Positions 1-6,226 of a DNA stretch of 6,408 bases are shown piece by piece. The translations under genes and the position numbers were made by a program. The stretch lies in NCBI GenBank assembly GCA_017462425.1, contig JAFTRD010000156.1, positions 1 through 6,408 of the forward strand, in the 5' to 3' direction. Source of the stretch: Clostridia bacterium (GTDB taxonomy: Bacteria; Bacillota_A; Clostridia; Christensenellales; Borkfalkiaceae). A model generated the notes under the pieces. It did not search any database. It was not told the DNA's origin and saw nothing but the letters and a program-made list of their open reading frames with translations. Position 1 is the first letter of the stretch, and every line of letters starts with the position of its first letter.

Positions 1-1
1 C

Positions 2-607
2 GGCGCGGAATACTCCGCAGACGAGGTTGCCCGCCGTGCGCTTAGATACCGCAATTATTTTTCGGACACAGGCGGAATTACGGTGAGCGGCGGCGAACCG
101 CTTTTACAGATAGAATTCGTAACCGAGCTGTTTCAAAAACTGAAGGCGGAAGGCATAAACACCTGTCTGGACACCTCGGGCTGTACGTTTAGCGAGGAGA
201 AAAAGGCGGAATTTTTACCCCTTTTAAGCGTAACCGATTTAGTTTTACTGGATATTAAACACATAGACGGGGCGGAACACGAAAAATTGACCGGAAAAAG
301 CAATAAAAATACGCTTGCCTTTGCAAAATTTTTAAGCGATAACGGAAAAAAAATGTGGATACGCCACGTGTTGGTGCCCGAGCTGACCGATAGGGACGAA
401 TGGCTGAAAAAGCTGCGGGCGTTTATGGATACGCTGCAAACCGTGGAGAAGATAGAAGTGTTGCCCTATCATACCATGGGCGAAATAAAATACGAGAAAC
501 TGGGATACGCTTACCCCCTGAAGGGCGTAGTTCCGCCCACGAAAGATCGAATAGAGAACGCCAAGCGCATACTGGGCGCAGGCGGAAAGGACGGGGCGCA
601 GGAGTAG
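2..607 (+). CDS. pflA: Pyruvate formate-lyase-activating enzyme, radical SAM (5'-truncated by window edge)
   Basis: Radical-SAM activase that uses S-adenosylmethionine and a [4Fe-4S] cluster to place a glycyl radical on PFL in the cytoplasm. The reading frame is open from base 2 and 201 residues are visible. The E. coli enzyme has 246, so roughly 45 N-terminal residues, including the cluster-binding CxxxCxxC, lie outside the window. Visible family signatures in order are T-V-S-G-G-E-P (bases 77-97, the SAM-contacting GGE region), T-C-L-D-T-S-G, L-V-L-L-D-I-K-H, W-I-R-H-V-L-V-P, and E-K-I-E-V-L-P-Y-H near the C terminus. All match PFL activase rather than generic radical-SAM proteins. The stop codon is one base from the start of the next gene, so the two are surely co-transcribed. 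The activase precedes its substrate enzyme here; in many bacteria pflA follows pflB. The true start cannot be seen. Confidence 0.95.
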   Translation, partial: GAEYSADEVARRALRYRNYFSDTGGITVSGGEPLLQIEFVTELFQKLKAEGINTCLDTSGCTFSEEKKAEFLPLLSVTDLVLLDIKHIDGAEHEKLTGKSNKNTLAFAKFLSDNGKKMWIRHVLVPELTDRDEWLKKLRAFMDTLQTVEKIEVLPYHTMGEIKYEKLGYAYPLKGVVPPTKDRIENAKRILGAGGKDGAQE

Positions 608-608
608 T

Positions 609-917
609 ATGACCGAGGAACAAAGAGAACAACTGAAGGGACTGTGCTGCGTGGAAGTGAGCGGCGAAGGCTGCGCCAACTGCATTTCCTTAATGCCCGT
701 GCTGCATAGCGTTATCTCCGCCCGAGAGGATTTAAAGCTCGTACACGTAGAAGTGAACGAAGAGAATAAGGACTTGATTTCAGACTGGGAAATAGATAGA
801 GTTCCCACCGTTCTGTTAACGGACGACGGAAAGATTTTTGCCCGTTGCCACGGGTTCCAGCCCGAAGAAATTTTGGAGCTTTGGATAGACGCTAAGATGG
901 AAGATCATAAAAAATAG
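609..917 (+). CDS. Small thioredoxin-fold protein with CxxC motif, embedded in the PFL locus
   Basis: A 102-residue thioredoxin-like protein. The active-site-like motif is G-C-A-N-C with cysteines 22 and 25. The usual Trp before the first Cys (WCGPC) is Gly here. The cis-proline loop is present as R-V-P-T-V (Pro66), followed by the strand-turn-strand L-L-T-D-D-G-K that thioredoxins carry. There is no signal peptide, so it should be cytoplasmic. AGGAG at 600-604 lies 4 nt before the ATG and overlaps the end of pflA, indicating translational coupling. Its position between the activase and PFL suggests a redox role, perhaps keeping PFL or activase thiols reduced; that is inference. It is too divergent at the active site to call trxA, and it could be a redox-inactive scaffold or a glutaredoxin-like protein. 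Fold assignment is fairly sure and function unknown. Confidence 0.85.
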   Translation: MTEEQREQLKGLCCVEVSGEGCANCISLMPVLHSVISAREDLKLVHVEVNEENKDLISDWEIDRVPTVLLTDDGKIFARCHGFQPEEILELWIDAKMEDHKK

Positions 918-1009
918 TTTCTTCCCCCATCACGCAACGAAACGAAGAATAAGCACTAAAATTTTTTAACATATATTGAACGTATAAAACGCATAAAAGG
1001 AGAATTGCC
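918..1009 (+). other. 92-bp spacer before the PFL gene with strong RBS; no clear promoter or terminator
   Basis: AT-rich spacer. AGGAGA at 998-1003 sits 6 nt before the PFL start codon and fixes that start. I found no hexamer pair with acceptable spacing: TATAAA at 983-988 and TATATT at 972-977 both lack a -35 partner. There is no stem followed by a T tract. Read-through from pflA and the thioredoxin-like gene is therefore the simplest reading, although a promoter with weak hexamers cannot be excluded. Confidence 0.5.
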
Positions 1010-3043
1010 ATGAAATTTCAAGCCTGGGAAGGATTTAGACCGGGTAAATGGTGTGAAGACAAAGAAATTGACACCAGAGATTTTATTCAAAAGAACTACG
1101 CTCCCTACGAAGGCGACGCATCCTTCCTTGCCTCGCCTACGTCCGCCACGAAAAAACTGTGGGCGGAAGTTTTGGATTTGTTGGCGGAAGAACGCGCCAA
1201 GGGCGGCGTTCTGGACGCAGATACCGAAATTATTTCGCAAATTAATTCACATCCGGCAGGATATATTGATAAAGACTTGGAAAAAATCGTCGGATTGCAG
1301 ACCGATAAGCCCTTGAAGCGCGCCTTGATGCCCTTTGGCGGGCTGAGAATGGCAGAACAGTCGTTGAATATGTACGGCTACGAGCTTTCTCCCAAGGTAA
1401 AGGAGATTTTTACCAAATACCGTAAATCGCATAACGACGGCGTGTTCGACGCATACACCCCCGAAATTCGTCTGGCACGCACCTCGCACATTCTTACCGG
1501 CTTGCCCGATACCTACGGCAGAGGTAGAATTATAGGCGATTACAGAAGAGTTGCGCTCTACGGCGTGGATTACCTGATCGAGCAGAAGGAGCTTGAAAAA
1601 TTGCATATGATCGGACGTATGGACCCCGATCTGGTGCGTGACCGTGAAGAGGTTTCCGAACAAATAAAGGCGCTCAAAGAGCTGAAAAAGATGGCGCTTA
1701 CTTACGGCGTGGATATTTCCAAGCCCGCTAAAACGGCGCAGGAGGCAATTCAATTCCTCTATTTCGGCTACCTCGGCGCAGTAAAGGACCAGAACGGCGC
1801 AGCTATGTCTATCGGCAGAAACTCGACCTTCCTCGATATCTATATCGAAAGAGATTTACAAAAGGGCGTTATCACCGAGGACGAAGCGCAGGAGTTTATG
1901 GACCATTTCGTTATGAAGCTGAGAATGGTTCGCTTTATGCGTATTAAAGAATACAACGATCTGTTCTCGGGCGACACCACCTGGGTTACCGAATCCATCG
2001 GCGGTATGTGCATTGACGGTAGAACGTTGGTTACCAAAACAGCCTTCCGTATCTTGCACACCTTGGAAAACCTGGGCCCTGCACCCGAACCCAACTTGAC
2101 CGTACTCTGGTCTAAGCGCTTGCCCTTGGGCTTTAAGCGTTACTGCGCAGACCTGTCCATTCGCACCTCGGCAATCCAGTATGAATCGGACGATTTGATG
2201 CGTCCCGAAATGGGCGACGATTACGCCATTGCCTGCTGCGTAAGCTGTATGAGAGTGGGTAAGGATATGCAGTTCTTCGGCGCAAGAGCCAACCTTGCCA
2301 AGTGTCTTTTGTACGCCATCAACGGCGGCAAGGACGAATTGATGAAGGATAAGCTCACCGGCAAGCATTTGCAGGTTTCCCCTAAATACGAATCCATTCA
2401 CGGGGACGAGCCGCTCAATTACGAAGAAGTTATCGATAAATACAAGACCATGATGAAATGGCTTGCAAAACTGTATGACGATACCTTGAATCTCATACAT
2501 TATATGCACGATAAATATTCCTACGAAGCCTTGGAAATGTCGCTGCACGATACCAAGGTGAGAAGATTTTTCGCAACGGGTATTGCCGGACTTTCCTGCG
2601 TGGTAGACTCGCTTTCGGCAATTAAATACGCCAAGGTTTACCCCATCCGTGACGAAGAAGGCGTGGTGGTAGACTTTAAAATTGAAGGCGATTATCCAAA
2701 ATACGGCAACAACGACGACAGAGCCGACCAGATTGCCGTGTGGCTGGTAAAGACCTTTATGCGGTATATAAAATCGCACTACACCTACCGTAGCTCCATT
2801 CCCACTACCTCCATTCTGACCATTACCTCCAACGTGGTATACGGCAAAAGAACGGGCAACACCCCCGACGGCAGAAGAGCCGGCGAACCGCTTGCCCCCG
2901 GCGCAAACCCCATGCACGGCAGAGATACCAACGGCGCTTTGGCATCCTTGGAATCGGTTGCCAAGCTCCCCTATGAGTTCGCCCGTGACGGTATTTCCAA
3001 CACCTTCTCCATTACCCCCCAGTCCTTGGGTAAAAAAGATTAA
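1010..3043 (+). CDS. pflB: Pyruvate formate-lyase catalytic body lacking the C-terminal glycyl-radical domain (split PFL)
   Basis: PFL (formate C-acetyltransferase) converts pyruvate and CoA to acetyl-CoA and formate in the cytoplasm. This 677-residue protein matches the family from its first residues to the C terminus. Visible are the [10 protein letters not shown] segment (residues 171-180), the catalytic Cys409-Cys410 pair in A-I-A-C-C-V-S-C, and [10 protein letters not shown] (423-432). Near the end come the [18 protein letters not shown] region and [11 protein letters not shown]. The protein ends at L-G-K-K-D, where E. coli PFL (about 760 residues) continues for some 75 more residues through the radical glycine. 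The radical domain is therefore absent, and the next gene supplies it. Three in-frame TAA codons (3041, 3050, 3053) follow, so this is not a single misread stop. AGGAGA 6 nt upstream supports the start. An extra Cys413 follows the catalytic pair, where E. coli has Pro. Confidence 0.95.
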   Translation: MKFQAWEGFRPGKWCEDKEIDTRDFIQKNYAPYEGDASFLASPTSATKKLWAEVLDLLAEERAKGGVLDADTEIISQINSHPAGYIDKDLEKIVGLQTDKPLKRALMPFGGLRMAEQSLNMYGYELSPKVKEIFTKYRKSHNDGVFDAYTPEIRLARTSHILTGLPDTYGRGRIIGDYRRVALYGVDYLIEQKELEKLHMIGRMDPDLVRDREEVSEQIKALKELKKMALTYGVDISKPAKTAQEAIQFLYFGYLGAVKDQNGAAMSIGRNSTFLDIYIERDLQKGVITEDEAQEFMDHFVMKLRMVRFMRIKEYNDLFSGDTTWVTESIGGMCIDGRTLVTKTAFRILHTLENLGPAPEPNLTVLWSKRLPLGFKRYCADLSIRTSAIQYESDDLMRPEMGDDYAIACCVSCMRVGKDMQFFGARANLAKCLLYAINGGKDELMKDKLTGKHLQVSPKYESIHGDEPLNYEEVIDKYKTMMKWLAKLYDDTLNLIHYMHDKYSYEALEMSLHDTKVRRFFATGIAGLSCVVDSLSAIKYAKVYPIRDEEGVVVDFKIEGDYPKYGNNDDRADQIAVWLVKTFMRYIKSHYTYRSSIPTTSILTITSNVVYGKRTGNTPDGRRAGEPLAPGANPMHGRDTNGALASLESVAKLPYEFARDGISNTFSITPQSLGKKD

Positions 3044-3062
3044 AATTTTTAATAAAAAGTTA

Positions 3063-3091
3063 TTGACATTCAGTCTTATTTAGGATATAAT
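3063..3091 (+). promoter_or_regulatory. Consensus sigma-A promoter inside the PFL split, driving the glycyl-radical subunit
   Basis: TTGACA at 3063-3068 and TATAAT at 3086-3091 are separated by exactly 17 nt, a perfect consensus match. Transcription should start near 3098, giving a leader of about 36 nt that contains the RBS AAGGAGAG (3118-3125). It lies in the 90-bp gap between the PFL body and its radical domain, so the radical subunit can be made independently of the upstream operon. No operator could be recognised around it. Confidence 0.88.
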
Positions 3092-3133
3092 ATCAATAGA
3101 GAAAGAAATCGTAATATAAGGAGAGAAAACGTT

Positions 3134-3370
3134 ATGGCAAATACGCAGATAGACAATTTGGTAACCATGCTGGACGGATACGTAGCGGACGGCGGACATC
3201 ACCTGAACGTAAACGTATTTTCGAGAGAGACTCTTTTGGATGCGCAGGCGCATCCTGAAAAATATCCGCAACTGACCATTCGGGTATCGGGATATGCGGT
3301 AAACTTCAACAAGCTGACGAAAGAGCAGCAGGACGACGTTATTTCCCGTACCATTCACGAGTCTATGTAG
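3134..3370 (+). CDS. grcA: Stand-alone glycyl-radical domain of PFL (GrcA-like radical subunit)
   Basis: A 78-residue protein equivalent to the last ~75 residues of an intact PFL. It contains [22 protein letters not shown] and the glycyl-radical motif R-V-S-G-Y-A-V-N-F, with the radical glycine at Gly53 (codon 3290-3292). There are 25 residues after this glycine, as in E. coli PFL. E. coli GrcA (YfiD, about 127 residues) is a related stand-alone domain that repairs oxygen-cleaved PFL; this protein lacks its N-terminal extension. Here the partner PFL has no radical domain of its own, so this protein is presumably an obligatory subunit activated by the upstream radical-SAM enzyme. That is inference. 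The ATG is set by AAGGAGAG at 3118-3125. It has its own promoter and is followed by a terminator. It is in the same frame as the PFL body but separated by three stops. Confidence 0.93.
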   Translation: MANTQIDNLVTMLDGYVADGGHHLNVNVFSRETLLDAQAHPEKYPQLTIRVSGYAVNFNKLTKEQQDDVISRTIHESM

Positions 3371-3392
3371 GGATACAATCGTAAAACAGAGT

Positions 3393-3428
3393 AAAAAGCG
3401 GCGGTTTTTTCAACCTGCCGCTTTTTTT
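3393..3428 (+). terminator. Rho-independent terminator closing the PFL locus
   Basis: A 10-bp stem, AAAAAGCGGC (3393-3402) with GCCGCTTTTT (3417-3426), is extended inward by GGTT/AACC around one bulged T. The T tract runs 3422-3428. It lies 22 nt after the stop of the radical-subunit gene and insulates the PFL genes from the glycosidase gene. Confidence 0.9.
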
Positions 3429-3442
3429 AATAATTCTATTTC

Positions 3443-3471
3443 TTGCATTTTTAAAACGGCTATGATATAAT
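3443..3471 (+). promoter_or_regulatory. Extended -10 promoter of the GH43 gene
   Basis: TTGCAT (3443-3448), a 17-nt spacer, then TATAAT (3466-3471) preceded by TGA, which forms an extended -10 element. The predicted start is near 3478, giving a leader of about 33 nt. The leader has only a modest RBS (GGAAAA around 3501-3506). No repeat or catabolite-control-like palindrome could be recognised. Confidence 0.8.
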
Positions 3472-3510
3472 GTTAGCGAATAAAAGTAAATTTCACGGAC
3501 GGAAAAAGCG

Positions 3511-4974
3511 ATGAAAATAAGACAGGCGTTCAACCCTTTTCTTCCAAGCTATGAATATATCCCCGACGGCGAGCCGCATCTGTTTGGCGACCGTGTGTAT
3601 TTATACGGCTCGCACGATAAGTTCAACGGCAAGTCCTTCTGTCAGAACGACTACGTCTGTTGGTCGGCGCACGTGAACGATTTGACGTCTTGGGAATACG
3701 AGGGCGTTATTTTCCGTAAAAAGCAAGACCCGCACGCACGCCTCTTTTCCTTTATCAATACGCTCTACGCGCCCGACGTGGCGCAGGGCGCAGACGGACG
3801 GTATTACTTGTATTACACCTTGGGCTACACCTCCCGTGTGGGCGTGGCGGTATGCGATACCCCTGCGGGAAAGTTTGAATTTTTGGGCTACGTACGCTAT
3901 GAGGACGGTACGCTTTTGGGTGCGAAAGGCGAGCCGTTACAGTTTGACCCCGGCGTGTTTGTGGACGACGACGGACAGACGTACCTGTACACGGGCTTTG
4001 CGCCGAAAAAATATCCGAGATTTTTAATGAAGGGACATAAGCCCAGCGTGGCAGGCGCTATGGCAATGCGACTGAAGGAGGATATGCTGACCGTGGAGGG
4101 CGATTTGAAATATATCGCCGCAACGGTGCATAACAGCGCAGGTACGGGGTTTGAAGGGCACGAATTTTTTGAAGCCCCCTCCATGCGCAAATTTAACGGA
4201 CGGTATTATTTCATCTATTCCTCCATTCAGGGGCACGAGCTGTGCTATGCGGTGAGCAATTCCCCCACCGAGGGGTTTGAGTACGGCGGCACGCTGATTT
4301 CCATTGGAGATTTGGGCTTAGACGGCAATAAAAAAGCACGAAATAACTTGGGCAATACGCACGGCAGCGTTATAAAAATAAAGTATCGGTACTACGTTTT
4401 CTATCACAGACAGACCAACCGCCATCAGTTTTCCCGTCAGGCGTGCGCCGAGGAAATTCAGCTGAAGGACGGAAAATTTTTACAGGCGGAGCTTACCTCC
4501 TGCGGACTGAACGGACGCCCTTTGAGAGGCGTGGGAGCCTACAAGGCGCGCATTGCCTGCCATTTGTATTCACGCAAGGGGGCGCGCAGTTACGGCGTAA
4601 TAAAGCGCCGCAAGGGCGTATACCCTTACTTCACGCAATCGGGTAAGGACAGAAACCACACACCCAACCAGTATATCGCCAACTTTACGCACGGCGCTAC
4701 GGCGGGGTTTAAATATTTTGAGTTTGACGGCGCAAACCAGATCCTCATCACCGTAAAGGGCGACCCGCACGGAAAGATGATCGTATCCGAATCCCCCACG
4801 GGCAAGGCGATTGCAAAAATCCGTTTGACCCCCTGCGAGGAGCTGACCGATTTTTACGCGCCCCTGCACGTGGAAAACGGAAAACGGGCGCTGTATTTTA
4901 CCTACGAAGGCACCGGTAGTTTTATTTTTAAAGGGTTTAGACTGCAACAGGTTACCCGAGGCAACGACGAATAA
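3511..4974 (+). CDS. Glycoside hydrolase family 43-type beta-propeller enzyme, cytoplasmic
   Basis: A 487-residue protein with the GH43 layout, an inverting five-bladed beta-propeller. The predicted catalytic trio is visible: Asp19 in I-P-D-G-E-P-H (base), Asp89 in Y-A-P-D-V (pKa tuner) and Glu221 in E-F-F-E-A-P-S (acid). Repeated blade signatures such as D-G-R-Y-Y-L-Y-Y (95-102), D-G-Q-T-Y-L-Y-T-G and N-G-R-Y-Y-F-I-Y-S-S are present, with N-T-H-G-S-V (His284) in a late blade, a position often near the central metal or water site. Residues from about 385 to the end resemble a CBM6-like beta-sandwich, ending in L-Y-F-T-Y-E-G-T-G-S-F. There is no signal peptide, so it should act on imported oligosaccharides. 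Arabinofuranosidase or beta-xylosidase activity is the family expectation, but the substrate cannot be read from sequence. Flanking promoter and terminators make it a single-gene unit. The start is fixed by the N-terminal F-N-P-F-L-P-S-Y-E-Y family motif. Confidence 0.9.
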   Translation: MKIRQAFNPFLPSYEYIPDGEPHLFGDRVYLYGSHDKFNGKSFCQNDYVCWSAHVNDLTSWEYEGVIFRKKQDPHARLFSFINTLYAPDVAQGADGRYYLYYTLGYTSRVGVAVCDTPAGKFEFLGYVRYEDGTLLGAKGEPLQFDPGVFVDDDGQTYLYTGFAPKKYPRFLMKGHKPSVAGAMAMRLKEDMLTVEGDLKYIAATVHNSAGTGFEGHEFFEAPSMRKFNGRYYFIYSSIQGHELCYAVSNSPTEGFEYGGTLISIGDLGLDGNKKARNNLGNTHGSVIKIKYRYYVFYHRQTNRHQFSRQACAEEIQLKDGKFLQAELTSCGLNGRPLRGVGAYKARIACHLYSRKGARSYGVIKRRKGVYPYFTQSGKDRNHTPNQYIANFTHGATAGFKYFEFDGANQILITVKGDPHGKMIVSESPTGKAIAKIRLTPCEELTDFYAPLHVENGKRALYFTYEGTGSFIFKGFRLQQVTRGNDE

Positions 4975-4994
4975 ATTAAAAATAAAAACGTATC

Positions 4995-5029
4995 TTATCC
5001 CGTTCTACCATGAACGGGATAATTTTTTT
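4995..5029 (+). terminator. Rho-independent terminator after the GH43 gene
   Basis: A perfect 11-bp stem, TTATCCCGTTC (4995-5005) with GAACGGGATAA (5012-5022), closes a 6-nt loop TACCAT and is followed by seven T residues (5023-5029). It begins 20 nt after the stop codon. The flanking sequence on the other strand is also T-rich but starts several bases away, so activity in that direction would be weaker. Confidence 0.95.
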
Positions 5030-5147
5030 GCTGTTTTTTTTCTTTTTTTCCAAAAAACATACGAGTAAAATTAAGGCATGGGCGGTAAGCCTTTCCTTTT
5101 TTACAGAAGTTTTGGAAAATTACGGGGCAAGCGGTAAATTTTTGCCC

Positions 5148-5177
5148 TTGCGCAAAGGAGAACAAGTATGAGATAAT
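5148..5177 (+). promoter_or_regulatory. Probable promoter of the NlpC/P60 lipoprotein gene
   Basis: TTGCGC (5148-5153), an 18-nt spacer and GATAAT (5172-5177) preceded by TGA, giving an extended -10. The predicted start near 5184 leaves a leader of about 28 nt, with the RBS AGGAAGG (5198-5204) 7 nt before the ATG. The -35 lies within the 8-bp palindrome TTGCGCAA (5148-5155). The rest of 5030-5147 is T-rich and contains a weak inverted repeat, GGGCAA/TTGCCC (5125-5130 / 5142-5147), with no T tract after it; I see no gene there. Confidence 0.6.
5154..5176 (+). other. SD sequence followed by a two-codon ORF (ATG-AGA-TAA)
   Basis: AAAGGAG (5154-5160) lies 7 nt before ATG at 5168, which is followed by AGA and then TAA (5174-5176). 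The ribosome-binding layout is ideal but the frame encodes only Met-Arg. It overlaps the proposed -10 box, so it may be chance. If transcripts start further upstream, it would be a start-stop leader or the remnant of a lost gene start. Confidence 0.25.
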
Positions 5178-5211
5178 ATTTCCGCTAATTTTTAAAAAGG
5201 AAGGATACGAT

Positions 5212-6171
5212 ATGAAAAAGAAAAGAAATTTAATTCTGGCGGCGCTATGCACCGCTTTCATTGTAACCGCCGCCACCGCCTGCAACCCGACGGCTGATAA
5301 GGAAAACGCAGGCACTCCACCCGAACAGAACGTGGAATCTCCTCTCCCCTCTATCCCCGAAAATCCCGAAACTCCCGATCTTCCCGAAACTCCCGAAACG
5401 CCTGAAACGCCCGACAGCTCCGTACCCTCCGTGCCTGAAAGCCCGAACAACCCCTCTACTCCACCCGTTTCCAACCCCGTCGTGCCAGACGAGCCGGAAA
5501 CTCCCCAGCCCGAAGAACCGAAGGTAAAGACGGTGCAATACATACGGGTAAAGGTAGACGATTTAAACGTACGGGCAAAGCCCTCTACCACCGCCGCCGT
5601 ACTGGGACAGGTGGACGGGGAGGTGAGTATGCTCTACCTCGGCAAGGAAAACGGATTTTACAAGACCTTTTACCGCAACAAAGAGGCGTACGTTTCCGCC
5701 AAGAGCAGCTACACTTCACTTTACGAAACCGTTTACACCTCGGACACCGTGGAGGACGTAATTGAGGAGGGCTGTAAGGTGATAGGCACGCCCTACGTAT
5801 ACGGCGCCGTACGCTACCACGACGGAACGGGTAAAAAATATAAGGGCTTTACGGTTACAAAATTCGACTGCTCCTCCCTCACGCAATACATTTTTTATCA
5901 AGGCAGCGGCACGCTGTTGCAGGTGAATACCCGTACGCAGATTTATCAGGGCGAATACGTTAAAAAATCTAACCTGCGCCGAGGGGATTTAATATTTTTC
6001 ACCAACGACGCCAGGCGCAATAACAAGGGGATAGAGCGAGTGGGGCACGTGGCGCTGTACCTGGGAGATAATTTAATTTTACACACCGCCTCCGATTACT
6101 GTAAAATAGAAGAGGTGAGCAACAAGCGCTGGAACGACTATATCGAAGCCAGAAGAATGGTGAAAGCGTAA
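5212..6171 (+). CDS. Lipoprotein with Pro-rich spacer, SH3b domain and NlpC/P60 peptidase domain
   Basis: A 319-residue cell-wall hydrolase, probably cleaving peptide bonds in peptidoglycan stem peptides (gamma-D-glutamyl linkages in the best-known relatives). Residues 2-23 form a signal peptide (K-K-K-R followed by a hydrophobic run), ending in A-T-A-C. Cys24 is the likely lipidated residue, though Ala rather than Leu at -3 makes the lipobox weak. Residues 25-105 are a low-complexity Pro/Glu/Thr/Ser spacer. Residues about 107-170 are an SH3b domain with D-L-N-V-R-A-K-P-S-T. Residues about 180-317 are NlpC/P60, with catalytic Cys220 in F-D-C-S-S, His279 in V-G-H-V-A-L-Y-L-G and His291 in I-L-H-T-A. 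R-G-D-L-I-F-F is the usual strand before the His. All three catalytic positions are intact, so it should be active outside the membrane. The RBS AGGAAGG 7 nt upstream fixes the start. No terminator is seen downstream. Confidence 0.92.
   Translation: MKKKRNLILAALCTAFIVTAATACNPTADKENAGTPPEQNVESPLPSIPENPETPDLPETPETPETPDSSVPSVPESPNNPSTPPVSNPVVPDEPETPQPEEPKVKTVQYIRVKVDDLNVRAKPSTTAAVLGQVDGEVSMLYLGKENGFYKTFYRNKEAYVSAKSSYTSLYETVYTSDTVEDVIEEGCKVIGTPYVYGAVRYHDGTGKKYKGFTVTKFDCSSLTQYIFYQGSGTLLQVNTRTQIYQGEYVKKSNLRRGDLIFFTNDARRNNKGIERVGHVALYLGDNLILHTASDYCKIEEVSNKRWNDYIEARRMVKA
5356..5415 (+). repeat. Short tandem repeats encoding the P-E-T spacer of the lipoprotein
   Basis: Twenty codons built mostly from a 9-nt unit of the form CCC-GAA-ACT/ACG, giving P-E-N, P-E-T, P-D-L, then P-E-T three times and P-D (residues 49-68). 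Several copies are identical at the nucleotide level, so the array could change length by slippage in whole codons without breaking the frame. It sits in the spacer between the lipid anchor and the SH3b domain. Confidence 0.8.
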
Positions 6172-6191
6172 GACAAGGTAAGACTTCGGGC

Positions 6192-6220
6192 TTGACAAAG
6201 AGCGGAAAGTGCGGTATACT
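6192..6220 (+). promoter_or_regulatory. Sigma-A promoter placed for a leaderless PHP-domain mRNA
   Basis: TTGACA (6192-6197), a 17-nt spacer and TATACT (6215-6220), which is close to consensus. The ATG of the next gene starts at 6227, only 6 nt after the -10 box, so the expected transcription start falls on or within a base of the start codon. No Shine-Dalgarno sequence lies between. It begins 20 nt after the stop of the lipoprotein gene. Confidence 0.75.
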
Positions 6221-6226
6221 GGGCGT

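Noticed and set aside
918..950. Possible hairpin TTCTTC/GAAGAA after the thioredoxin-like gene
   Set aside because: Only 6 weak base pairs around an 18-nt loop and no T tract follows, so it is not a credible terminator.
1856..2917. 353-codon open frame on the minus strand inside the PFL gene
   Set aside because: It is antisense to a fully conserved PFL coding sequence, has no RBS or recognisable domain, and is explained by the codon bias of the + strand gene.
3044..3062. AT-only stem AATTTTT/AAAAAGTT directly after the PFL body
   Set aside because: It has no GC pairs apart from one wobble position and no T tract after it, so it is expected to be too unstable to terminate. It overlaps the promoter approach region.
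3041..3136. Stop-codon readthrough or a sequencing error joining the two PFL parts, which share a reading frame
   Set aside because: Three in-frame TAA codons (3041, 3050, 3053) lie close together, and the gap holds a consensus promoter, an RBS and an ATG. Separate translation is far simpler.
5030..5147. Hidden small gene or RNA in the T-rich stretch before the lipoprotein gene
   Set aside because: I saw no open frame with an RBS and no extended structure beyond a 6-bp inverted repeat, so nothing supports a feature.
4995..5591. 198-codon minus-strand frame rich in Gly, Ser and Val repeats
   Set aside because: The repeats are the reverse complement of the Pro/Glu/Thr spacer codons of the lipoprotein, and the frame also runs through the terminator and promoter region.
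6180..6193. C(TTCG)G tetraloop hairpin between the lipoprotein and PHP genes
   Set aside because: The stem is five positions with an A/G mismatch, lacks a T tract and overlaps the -35 box, so it is unlikely to be a terminator.
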